Positions 36,627-46,300 of a DNA stretch of 64,000 bases are shown piece after piece; position 1 is the stretch's first letter; every line of letters starts with the position of its first letter. Origin of the DNA: JAWKTM01 sp041399085 (GTDB taxonomy: Bacteria; Planctomycetota; Planctomycetia; Pirellulales; Pirellulaceae); the NCBI GenBank assembly GCA_041399085.1, contig JAWKTM010000037.1, forward strand, positions 4,915-68,914. The letters run 5' to 3'. The notes beneath the pieces were generated by a model. That model had not been told where the DNA came from, did no database searches, and saw only the letters and a program-made list of their open reading frames with translations. The position numbers were made by a program, and so were the translations under genes.

Positions 36627-37079
36627 CTACTTCGCTTGCTTGCGGACGGTGATCCGGTATGTTTCCGTGACCTTCTCTTCACCGTCGTGGATGATGGCGG
36701 TGATCGAGCCACCGCCTTCGGACAGCTTCCAGACCTTCCCGTTCTCGAATCGAATGAAGTAGGTCGGGGCCCCTTGCCATCCGACTTGGTTACCGACTTG
36801 ACGACGAGTTTTTCGTCGGAGAAATCGACCTTCCGCGCGAACTTGATCTCCTTCTCCGACACCTCTTCACAAATGGCTTTGCCGTCTCCCCGATTTGTAT
36901 GTCTTGCCGCCATCGTCGCTGGTTAAGCGGAGCACCCACGTCCCGCGATAGCCGTCTGGAATCTCGACGGGCTTGTCATCGGCCCCAACGGTGGCTGCGG
37001 CTGCCACAAACAGAGTCGCTGCCACTACGATCGCGAGAGCAGACGACAATCGCGTCGGAATTGTGAAGTCGAGACGCAT
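36627..37079 (-). pseudogene. small exported protein, two frame changes
   Basis: From ATG at 37079 (GGGAGG seven bases upstream) a signal peptide is read (LAIVVAATLFVAAAATVGA), then PDGYRGTWVLRLTSDDGGKT. The continuation moves to a second frame (CEEVSEKEIKFARKVDFSDE, KLVVKSVTKSDGKG) and a third (TYFIRFENGKVWKLSEGGGS, TETYRITVRKQAK), ending at 36627. Joined, it makes a compact protein of roughly 150 residues in a beta-rich fold of unknown family. It lies between two direct copies of the IS110 derivative. The preserved amino-acid sequence suggests recent decay or sequence error. Confidence 0.6.
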
Positions 37080-37155
37080 GACGAAAACCTCCCTTTGATT
37101 GTATCCTAAGGTCGAAGTCACATTCCGTCCTCTGTCGCAGAAAGAATCCATGTAA

Positions 37156-37261
37156 GTCCGAGGTTTGGCGGGTGGGAGCCAATTGGTTACAACAACTGGG
37201 GACTCGGACCCGTGATCGTAGCAGCATGGGGCTGCTTGTCACATTCAGACCACCCGCCAAA
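37156..37261 (+). ncRNA. possible bridge-RNA-like structured leader (copy 3)
   Basis: It has the same helices as in copy 2: TTTGGCGGGTGG (37164-37175) with CCACCCGCCAAA (37250-37261), and GTCCGAG with CTCGGAC. Differences from copy 2 (CATTTGG to CAATTGG, CTGGCGA to CTGGGGA) lie in loops, so all stems are preserved. Confidence 0.45.
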
Positions 37262-37277
37262 CACAAGGACACCAGTA

Positions 37278-37445
37278 ATGAAGATTCTCGCACTTGACCT
37301 CGGCAAATTCAACTCCGTCGGCTGCATTTTCGACTCGGCGACTCGGAAAAGCCGGTTCGCCACCATCGCCACCGAGCGCGAACAACTCGCCCGCCTGTTT
37401 CGCAAATGCAAAGCCGACCTCGGCGTCATGAAGCCTTTCGGGTAG
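37278..37445 (+). pseudogene. IS110 transposase N-terminal fragment (copy 3)
   Basis: 55 residues identical to copy 2 up to KADLG, then VMKPFG and a stop. It is too short to fold as a nuclease. Confidence 0.78.
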
Positions 37446-37677
37446 ATGGATGATCTGGTTGACCGATGGAATTGGCTCAGGCTGATCGGTACCCAGCAGT
37501 GAATTGATACGAAGCGCCTAGTCCAGCGAGATGAGAAAGAAAGCTCCGACAAGGCGGAGCACCTAAAGATGCGATTCGTTGCATTCGGGGGCTCGGCGGC
37601 CTCTTGCTGCCCCAGCTTGCAGACAAACAGGGGCGCCCGTGAATCGCCCAACGCAAACCGCCGCTGGGCCCCTTGAA

Positions 37678-38645
37678 TACCGTTTTATCCCGGACTCGGC
37701 GAGCCGGGGATAAAGCTTTATCACGGAGTTTGCGGATTTTATCGGGGGTGGCGACGATGCAAGCGCGCGGATGTTTGGGGCCTGTGTCGTTGTCGGCATC
37801 GACGGATTGATAGTGTGCTGTCGGTTTGTTGAGGGGCGAGCGATTGGGTGTTGCGGCTTGCGTCGAGCGGTTCTGTCGGACCGTTAAATCGCTTCGGGGA
37901 ACGGTCGAGTCAGGGCGTCGGGTGCTTTCGTTGCACGCCCGGACGGTTCACCAGCGCTGTCGGCCACTGAAGTCGCAAGCCTGGGCGCTTCAGACGCTTT
38001 GGCGGCCAGTTAAGTCTGCTCATCGAGAGGTGAAATAGGCCCGGCGAACCAATCGGCGACTATCCGCAGAAGATGATCGAGTTCGGTTGGCACCGGGCGG
38101 TCGGTCACGGCTTGTTGCCGGAATCGCCGTCCTAATGGGCTTGGCTCGATGCGCTGACTCCGTGAGAGGTTGGGCAGTTGGGAGCAGGCAGATTCGTCGC
38201 TACGTTAGCCGCATGGTGGTGATTCAAAGGCAGGTTATCACCACGAAGAGCACGGGGAGCACGAAGGGAAGACGTCAATGGTTAATAGTTAATGGAGAAT
38301 GAAAAATGTAGAATGATTGGGGGAAGTTGTTTGTTCTTTGTTGTTGGTTCGTAACAGCTAACTCCTAATTGATGAAGGGAAGAGGATTGATGATTGGCGA
38401 TTGATGATTTTTGAGTTTTGAAGTGTTTTTTTCTTCGTGGTCTTCGTGTCCTTCGTGGTTGTTAGGAGATCTGCAGCGAACTCGCGGTGCGGCTGGGGGC
38501 TCGCTTCGCTCGATCCCAGGCACGCATAGTGCGGGGTCGGTCAGGTTCGATGATTGGCGGCGGGCGTTGACGTGCGCCGTGGGGCGCGGCGACTATACTT
38601 GGAGCGGACTTGGCGACTTGGGCTTCTGGAATAGCGAGCTGAACA
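37678..38645. other. non-coding stretch with hairpin and CACGAAG repeats
   Basis: No credible gene is seen. TTTATCCCGG (37684) and CCGGGGATAAA (37704) form a hairpin. A repeat on CCACGAAG at 38240-38268 and its inverted counterpart at 38433-38460 enclose about 165 AT-richer bases, a MITE-like arrangement. Near the next gene, TTGACG (38567) and TATACT (38594) may form a widely spaced promoter. Confidence 0.55.
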
Positions 38646-40277
38646 ATGAGCATGGATCGACGAGAACTGTTGAAGGGGACGGCGGCGGCTTCGCTGTTGA
38701 TGATGGGGGCCGGACAATCGTCGGCCGATGAACGTGCGGCGACCCGGCCGATCGCAGTCGGCGATGCGGATAGCGGCAGTTCGGAACAAGGCGACGCGGC
38801 GGCTGATCGCGAGCAGGCGGCGCGGGGCGTGAATCCGATTCAGCGCGAGAATGCATTGGCCGGCTCGACCGATTGGCAGCTCACGCGCGTGCGGCTGGAT
38901 CGCGTGCAGGGATTTCGTTCGCCGTGGATCGAAGGCTATTGCTCGCGGCAAAGCGTGAAGGCGGGCGAGCGGCTGGAGATTATGGTGTCGACCAATCCGC
39001 CGCGTCCGTTCACGATCGAGATCTTTCGCACCGGTTACTATGGTGGCCGTGGTGCTCGGCTGATGACCGTTCCGGGACCGTTCGACGGCCGGCCGATGAC
39101 GAAGCTAGGGCCGTTCGAGGGGCGCACCCAGCCGACACCGGAACCGCAGGGCGAGCGGCGGTTGGTAGAATGTCGTTGGGAGCCGGCCGTGTCGCTGGAG
39201 ATTCCGGAGGATTGGCCCAGCGGCGTGTATCTCGGCCGATTGACGACGATCTCCGACGCTGGGCCGCACGACTATTGGCAAAGCTATGTGGTGTTCATCG
39301 TCCGCGACGACCGCCCGGCCGACATCCTGTTTCAATGCAGCGATAACACTTGGCAGGCTTATAACCGTTGGCCCGTCGATACGTCGATCTACACGCATCC
39401 ACGTGGCGTTCAAGGACCGTGGGCCGATGTCAGCTTTGACCGGCCTTATGGCAAGTACGCTCAGATTTATGAGAATCCACAGTCGATCGGTTCGGGCGAA
39501 TGGTTATGCTTCGAGTTTCCATTTGCCTATTGGTTAGAGCAGCACGGTTATGATGTTACCTACTGCTCGAACAGCGATCTGCTGACGCCCGAGCGGGCCA
39601 TGAAATGTAAGGCGTTTTTGAGTGTCGGGCACGACGAGTATTGGGATATCCGGCAGTATGAGAGTGTAGTGAAGCTGCGCGACGCGGGTGTGAATGTATT
39701 GTTCTTCTCCGGCAATTCCGTGTGCTGGGTCACGCCATTTCGCGACAGCCACGACGGGCGAGCAAACCGGATCATCTTTCGCGGCGGCCCTTACGGCGGC
39801 GACTATCGCTGGGCGACGGAACGCGAGCGGGACCATGGACCGTTCCCTCATCGCGGGCCGGATGAAGGCTTCTTAATGGGATCGCGCAACGTCGATCCTG
39901 TAAACGGCGGTGGCGATTGGACGGTGACGAAGCCAGAGCATTGGATGTTCGCCGGCACGGGGATGAAGGCGGGCGATCGCGTACCGGGCTTGATCGGTTG
40001 GGAGTATCACGGCGACCCGCCCGAGATTCCGGGGCTGGAGGTGGTCGCCGAAGGGACGGCTTTGCAAGGCGGCGTGAATCCACAGCATTGGACCGCCACG
40101 ATCTATCCCGGCCCGAAAGGCAATTTTGTGTTCAACGCTTCGACGATCTTCTGGTGTCAGGGTTTGTCGAGCCCGCCTGGCCACATGCTGCCATGGTCCC
40201 ATTGGTCTCGACCGCACGGCCCAGACGCGCGGGTGCAACGGATCACGCATAACTTGCTGCGGCGAGCTATTGGGTGA
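38646..40277 (+). CDS. Tat-exported protein related to N,N-dimethylformamidase beta subunit
   Basis: This 543-residue protein has a twin-arginine leader (MDRRELLKGTAAASLLMMG). A beta domain spans about 75-215 (YCSRQSVKAGERLEIMVSTN). The large C-terminal domain resembles the C-terminal part of the DMFase large subunit, with markers TWQAYNRWP, YCSNSDLLTPE, FLSVGHDEYWD, NVLFFSGNSVCWV and VFNASTIFWCQGL. The DMFase itself hydrolyses a formamide with an iron cofactor; these exported homologues may act on amides or carbohydrates, and I cannot say which. No small subunit is adjacent. The gene looks intact and stands alone. Confidence 0.75.
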   Translation: MSMDRRELLKGTAAASLLMMGAGQSSADERAATRPIAVGDADSGSSEQGDAAADREQAARGVNPIQRENALAGSTDWQLTRVRLDRVQGFRSPWIEGYCSRQSVKAGERLEIMVSTNPPRPFTIEIFRTGYYGGRGARLMTVPGPFDGRPMTKLGPFEGRTQPTPEPQGERRLVECRWEPAVSLEIPEDWPSGVYLGRLTTISDAGPHDYWQSYVVFIVRDDRPADILFQCSDNTWQAYNRWPVDTSIYTHPRGVQGPWADVSFDRPYGKYAQIYENPQSIGSGEWLCFEFPFAYWLEQHGYDVTYCSNSDLLTPERAMKCKAFLSVGHDEYWDIRQYESVVKLRDAGVNVLFFSGNSVCWVTPFRDSHDGRANRIIFRGGPYGGDYRWATERERDHGPFPHRGPDEGFLMGSRNVDPVNGGGDWTVTKPEHWMFAGTGMKAGDRVPGLIGWEYHGDPPEIPGLEVVAEGTALQGGVNPQHWTATIYPGPKGNFVFNASTIFWCQGLSSPPGHMLPWSHWSRPHGPDARVQRITHNLLRRAIG

Positions 40278-42224
40278 AGTCGGTGTGAGCTCGGTGGAGA
40301 AATTCGGCGGCCCATCGGCAAACTGGTAGTCTAGAGTGAGCTCATACCGTTCGCAGGTCGGTCGGATCGTGGCTGGTGGCTCGTGGAATGGGCCGATGAC
40401 ATCTTGAATTGAAACAAGTTCGCGACCATCCCCATTCCTTGATTCGTTTCTTGGATTCCGGTTGTTGTCGTAGTCAATCCTGTTATTTCAACGACAACGC
40501 AATGCCATGGCTCGCCGAACTCGACATCTGGCTATCCGCGTTCGGGTGTAACTGGTCGCGAATCCGGTCTGCCCCTGTCGCAACCGGTTGGCTTGCAATT
40601 CAGCCAAACGAAACCGTACAGTGGGTTGCTCTGGGCGGTGAGCCGATATCTCCGTTCTGAATCGGCCGCGAACAGCGAAAGACCATCACATCCTTGCTCG
40701 TGGGTAAAAACCTGGACTGATGGACTGCGGGAGTTCGACTGGGATCAAAATAGATCTCACCGCCCGGCCCAATTTGACGATAAGATCTCGTTTACATCGA
40801 CGGTGGGTGTTTGCATGACGTCGAAATCAGTGAGCATCTTCGTAGAACGACAGCATCGGCATTCTATAAGGGTGGTTGCGCGGTATCGGATCATTGAAAT
40901 CGTCGCGTAGTATCATCGTTCGACGTCCTCATTGAAAACGTCAGCTCGCACACGCATTCGTGTCCGTTCTCCAGTCTCATCCGCCTTTCAACAATTACTC
41001 CTCCATCGGTTCGGGCGTGCATGTGGGCGGGGCATCGAACGTTTCTTGAAAGGCAATCAAGCGATCGCCGCTTCAGCGTGGACGACTCGGTCGAGGTTCG
41101 TCGAGTGCGGAGAATGGCAAATTCGGAGAAGCCCATCGACGCAGGCCTCCCACTCAGGACTTTCCTTCTGCTGCGACTGTGGCGATTGGTCTTAGCGTAA
41201 GGAGTCTCGGAAGTAACACTCTTCTCCCAGCTAGTGATATTTCAGTCAACATTGGCACATCTCCCATGCTTTCTTGGCAACATCCGACGAGATGCATCGA
41301 ATGTGGAACAATCACCATCCGGCGTCCATTCCGCCTGAAGTGCTCGATGCGATGGTTGCGGCGATCTCCGTCGGAACAGTGCCGGCCCTTTTCCTCTGGC
41401 TGTTAAACTTATCAAAGAACGTCTTGATGGGGCTCTTCGGCCAGCGCTGACTCGACGTAAAGCCGAGCTGGTGGATCCGTGGACTCCCAAACCCCTGTCC
41501 CTGGATCCCCGCAAATCAGCGTTGACCGAATTAGAGTTGCTGCCCCAGAGGACCGGGAATACGTTGGCCAGTCCGGTGTATTCAAGGTCCCCCTTTGGTA
41601 TCCGATTTACGTATGTCAGTTATAGTCGGGTTAAGCACAATGCTAGTGAGCAGGAAGGACTCCAGATTCCAGCGGCGGCGAATCAGGTTGAACTGAATCG
41701 GGGATATCGTCGCTTCGCTTTCTCCAGTTACGACGAGCCTATTCCGCTGCACTTGGCACATCCATTGATCGTCGAAGAGGTCATTTGAAGCGGCAATCGG
41801 CTCATTCGTCAAGGCTCTTAAAGCGGCAGCTGTCCTCAAAACTTTCGTTCGCTGTCGCGTTGGCGGAACGGCACGGACTGAGCAACGAACTTTCTACTGA
41901 CCCAGAATGCGCGATGGGCTGGTTTAGGCCTGGCGGATCAAACTGAACCGACATCGCCACCTCGACCAACGGCGGCGTATAGGTGAGGTTGAACACGGTT
42001 GACCCAGGGTCTACTCCGTCTGAATGTTCGTTACAGGTGAGGCCCGCTCTCTCTCTCGCGATTCGATCGCCATCCATCCGTGATAACATTGGCGAAGTCG
42101 AATCGCACCAGCCTCGTGAGAGCGAGAGTGCCGAATCGCTGGAAACCGGAGGTTTGTGCTGCTCGATTCTATCTCGGCGAGATTCAACTCCCGTCAGAAC
42201 CCTCCTGATCTCAGATGTGGCGGT
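40278..42224. other. long region without a convincing gene
   Basis: About 1.95 kb between the DMFase-like gene and the MBL hydrolase has only short, low-quality ORFs on both strands. The best candidate is a 52-residue ORF at 41292-41450. No IS or repeat from elsewhere in the window was recognised. It may be decayed sequence. Confidence 0.5.
41292..41450 (+). CDS. possible small single-helix protein
   Basis: ATG at 41292 opens 52 codons with an acceptable composition: PPEVLDAMVAAISVGTVPAL runs into a hydrophobic FLWLLNLSKNVLMGLF. No Shine-Dalgarno is seen and no family is recognised. It is listed only because it is the most protein-like ORF in this gap. Confidence 0.2.
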   Translation: MHRMWNNHHPASIPPEVLDAMVAAISVGTVPALFLWLLNLSKNVLMGLFGQR

Positions 42225-43019
42225 CTACGTCAGCGGAACGCGTTGGCCGTCGTGGGCTAGTTGCATGTGGGGCGGCAGCGAGGCGTTGGTGGCTTCGTAG
42301 TCCAGTTCGTGTGAGATGTGGGTGAACAGCGTTTGGCGGGGCCGCAGACGCTCGGCCACCTCGATGGCCTGTTGCAGGCTGAAGTGCGTGACGTGAGGCC
42401 GCGGGCGGAGGGCGTCGAGGATCAGAACGTCCAGGTCTTCGAGCAGCGGCAGGCTTTCGTCCGGGATCTGATTCGTGTCGGTGCAGTAGGCGACGTTGCC
42501 GATGCGGAAGCCGAGCACTTGGAAACGCGGGCCGTGCAGCAGGCGGATTGGCGTGATGCGGGCTCCCAGCAGGTCGAACGGTTCGGTGGAGATTTGGCGA
42601 AACTCGAGCTGAGGCACGGCGCCAGTGTGGGTCGGCGGCCGTTCGGGAAAGGCATAGTCGAACGAGTGGCGAATCCGCTGCTCGACCCGCGGCTCGCAGT
42701 ACAGCGGCACGGCGTGGCCGAGATAAAACGGAAACAGCCGCAGGTCGTCCAGTCCGAACAGGTGGTCGGCGTGTTCGTGAGTGAACAGCACGGCGTGAAT
42801 GACGCCGATGCCTTCGCGCAGCAACTGAGTCCGCAAATCGGGCGGCGTGTCGATCAGCAGATTGCCTTCGGGCAGACCCAGGGCGACGGCACATCGCAGA
42901 CGTTGGTTTCGCGGGTTGTCGCTGGTGCAAACCGGACAGTCGCAACCGATCGACGGCACGCCCACCGAAGTGCCCGTGCCCAGGAAAATCAGCTCGCCGC
43001 GAAAGTCGATCGTCTTCAC
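42225..43019 (-). CDS. PhnP-like metallo-beta-lactamase-fold phosphodiesterase
   Basis: This 264-residue cytoplasmic hydrolase of the MBL fold has the PhnP/RNase Z-related layout: ELIFLGTGTSVGVPSIGC with CDCPVC at the N-terminus (structural zinc cysteines), metal motif FTHEHADH, and CTDTN and HISHE later. PhnP cleaves cyclic ribosyl phosphodiesters, but no phosphonate genes are near, so the substrate is open. I chose GTG at 43019, where conservation begins; ATG at 43097 adds 26 residues with no family character. It is divergent from secA. Confidence 0.8.
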   Translation of the reverse strand: MKTIDFRGELIFLGTGTSVGVPSIGCDCPVCTSDNPRNQRLRCAVALGLPEGNLLIDTPPDLRTQLLREGIGVIHAVLFTHEHADHLFGLDDLRLFPFYLGHAVPLYCEPRVEQRIRHSFDYAFPERPPTHTGAVPQLEFRQISTEPFDLLGARITPIRLLHGPRFQVLGFRIGNVAYCTDTNQIPDESLPLLEDLDVLILDALRPRPHVTHFSLQQAIEVAERLRPRQTLFTHISHELDYEATNASLPPHMQLAHDGQRVPLT

Positions 43020-43366
43020 ACGCGTTCCCCAAGTGTCCGTTGCCGCCGTGTCGGCCGAGTGCCGGTGAACCTTGGCAGATGGAAAGGCCGAAGGCAAGTG
43101 GCGGGAGATGGGCGGCGTGAAAAGCCGGAAAAGAACGGGATGAATAGCGGACGCCGAGCGACGAATAACACCGGGTTCGACGTGCCGCTCGGGCCACGTT
43201 TCGGGGTGGAATAATCGCGGTTGACCGGACCTGGAGGCAGCTATAAGCTACGGCGCGGGAAGATGTTGCGCAAAGTCCGCGCCGCGGCATTCAGGATGAT
43301 GGTCGCTGGTTCCTTCCTCCCGGCCCCTTCTCTTTCGACTTGAGACGCGTTTGACGCGGTTGATCC

Positions 43367-46300
43367 ATGGAAATTCTGGAACGTATTTGGGAAGCTCTCG
43401 GCCTGTTTTTCGGTGGGATTTTGCACGGATTCGAGCGGGTTGTGACCGGCATGTTCGGGTCGTCAAACGCTCGGTACGTGAAGAAGCTGCAAGCCAAAGT
43501 CGACGCGATCAATGCGCTCGAGCCGAAGATGCAGGCGTTGTCGGATGAAGAGTTGCGCGATCAGACGCGCAAGTTCCGCGAGCGCTTGGCGGCCGGCGAG
43601 ACGCTGGACGACATCTTGGTGGAAGCATTCGCAACGTGTCGCGAAGGTGGCCGGCGGTGGCTGAACATGCGCCACTACGACGTGCAGATGATCGGCGGCA
43701 TGGTGCTACACAGCGGCTCGATTGCCGAAATGGTCACGGGCGAAGGCAAGACGTTGGTCGCGACGTTGCCGGCGTACTTGAACGCATTGGCCGGCAAGGG
43801 CTGTCACGTGGTGACGGTGAATGATTATCTGGCTCGCCGCGATATGGAATGGATGGCGCCGCTGTACATGGGCTTAGGCCTGACGGTCGGTGCGATTCAA
43901 AGTGATATGAAGGTGTTGGAGCGGCAGAAGGCTTATGACTGCGACATCACTTATGGAACGAATAACGAATTCGGCTTCGATTATCTCCGCGACAACATGC
44001 GGCCGGCGTCGCGCGGCGACGATCGTTATCCGAAAGAGTATCAACAGTCGCAAGGTCGGCTGACGTTTGCGATCATCGACGAGGTGGACAACATCTTGGT
44101 CGACGAAGCGCGAACGCCGCTGATTATCTCCGGCCCGGCTCACGACGATGTGAAGAAGTACGCCGAGGCCGATCGGATCGCTCGGCAATTGAAGCGCGAG
44201 GAGCACTTCATCGTCAACGAAAAGGATCACTCGGTGAACCTTACGGACGAGGGCGTGCGAGCGGCCGAGAAGTTGGCGGGCGTGGAGAGCTTCTACACGG
44301 CCGGCAACATGGAATGGCCGCACTTGATCGACAATTCGCTGAAGGCTCATTTTCTATACAAGCGCGATGTGAACTATGTGGTCAAGGAAGGCCGCGTCGT
44401 GATTGTGGATGAGTTCACGGGCCGGTTGATGGAAGGCCGACAATGGAGCGACGGCTTGCATCAGGCGGTCGAGGCGAAGGAAGGCGTCAAGATCAAGGAA
44501 GAGTCGCAAACGCTGGCGACGATCACCTTACAGAACTTCTTCAAGCTGTATGACAAGATTTGCGGCATGACCGGTACGGCCATGACCGAAGCCAATGAGT
44601 TCTGGAAGATCTACCAGTTGGACGTGGTGGCGATTCCGACGAACCGTCATATGCAGCGGATCGAACACCCGGACGTCATTTATCGCACGGAGACCGAAAA
44701 GTATTTGGCCGTCGCCGACGAGATCGAACGCGCCCACAAGTGGGACGTGTTGGTGATGAAGAACGGCGACGAGTACTGGGGCACGATCCAGAAGGAAGAA
44801 GACGACGCGGTTCTGTTCCAGGCTCAAGGCAGCAAAGAGAAGGAGAGAATCGAGCGTTCCAAGCTGGACTCGATTGAAAAGAAGGGCCGCCCGGTGTTGG
44901 TCGGTACCGTGTCGATCGAGAAGAGCGAGCGGTTGTCGTCGATGCTGGAGAAGCGGGGCATACCGCACCAAGTGTTGAACGCCAAGCATCATCGCCGGGA
45001 AGCCGAGATTGTGGCGCAAGCCGGGCGGCTGGGCGGTGTGACGATCGCCACGAACATGGCTGGCCGCGGTACGGACATCATCCTAGGCGGCAATGCCGAG
45101 ACGATGGCTTGGGCGCAGTTGCAGGACAAATACGCGACTCGGTTGGACGTGCCGCACGAAGTGTGGAGTTCGTTGGTCCACGAGATCGAGACGCGCGAAC
45201 AGATGAAGGAGCAAGGCGCCTATGTCAAGTCGATTGGCGGCTTGCATGTGATCGGCACCGAGCGGCATGATGCGCGGCGCATCGACTTGCAGCTTCGCGG
45301 GCGTTGCGGTCGGCAAGGCGATCCGGGCAGCAGCCGGTTCTTCTTGTCGTTGGAAGACGACTTGATGCGGATTTTTGCCGGCGAGTGGGTGAAGAACATC
45401 TTGGAACGATTGGGGATGAAGGAAGGCGAGCGGATCGAAAGCAAGATGGTGACTCGCCGGATCGAAGCCGCGCAGAAGAAGGTCGAGGAACGCAACTTCG
45501 AGATTCGTAAAAACTTGCTCGAATACGACGAAGTGATGGACGAGCAGCGAAAGCGCGTCTACGGCTATCGTCAACGGATTCTGGATGGCGTGAACTGCCG
45601 CCTGCTGATCGTCGATTCGGTTCACGATCAAGTCGAGCATCATCTGAACACGTTCCTGGATCGTGATTATGGCGTCGAGTCGTTCGCGCGATGGGCTGGT
45701 TCGAAGTTGTCGGCTCAGCTCACGCCCAAGGATTTCCGCGGGATGGATTTCGAGCAGGCGGATCGCTACGCCAAGGACGAAGCCGAACGGATGGCGGAAA
45801 CGCAAGTGATCGAAGCGATCGACGAGAATCTGCCGGGCGAAGAGGAAGAGTCCGAATGGAATTGGGAAGCGTTGGCGAAGATGGCCAACGTCCGTTGGGG
45901 CTTGAGTCTCCGCGACCGTGACTTGAAGAAGATCGGCCGCGATGAAGTGGCCGAGCACTTAATAGCCGAGGCCTCGAAGGCGATTCACGCGATCGATCTT
46001 TCCGAGGGCGCCGTGTTCCTGGAAGAGGACTTTGGAATTCGGTCGGTTGGCGCGTGGGCCCATTCGAAGTTTGGTTTCGCTTTGGAGTTGGACGAACTGC
46101 GCGGCCGTGAGGCTGGTGAGTTGAAGAAGTTGGTTCGACAGCGAGCCGAAGCGGAATACGACAACAAAGAGGCCGAGTATCCGGTGATGGCGGGCATGTA
46201 CCGCTATACGCAGGCCAGCCAAGGCTCGACGCATCTGGACCGCGATGGTTTGGTGGCTTGGGCTCGCGAACGATTCGAGACGGAATTGAGCGTCGAGGAT

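Larger units (their letters stand above)
37141..37677 (+). mobile_element. IS110 derivative, copy 3 (internally deleted, 537 bp)
   Basis: This is nearly identical to 35936-36477, in the same orientation 1.2 kb away. The transposase N-terminus runs 37278-37445 and stops earlier because of a small deletion (after KPFG). The tail hairpin and the end CCGCTGGGCCCCTTGAA are kept. The pair could recombine and remove the gene between them. Confidence 0.8.

Noticed and set aside
37826..38038. 70-codon plus-strand ORF
   Set aside because: Composition is Arg/Ser/Val shadow-like and no ribosome site is present.
42211..43290. 359-codon minus-strand frame overlapping the MBL hydrolase
   Set aside because: Only the 42225-43019 frame contains HEHADH and other MBL motifs.
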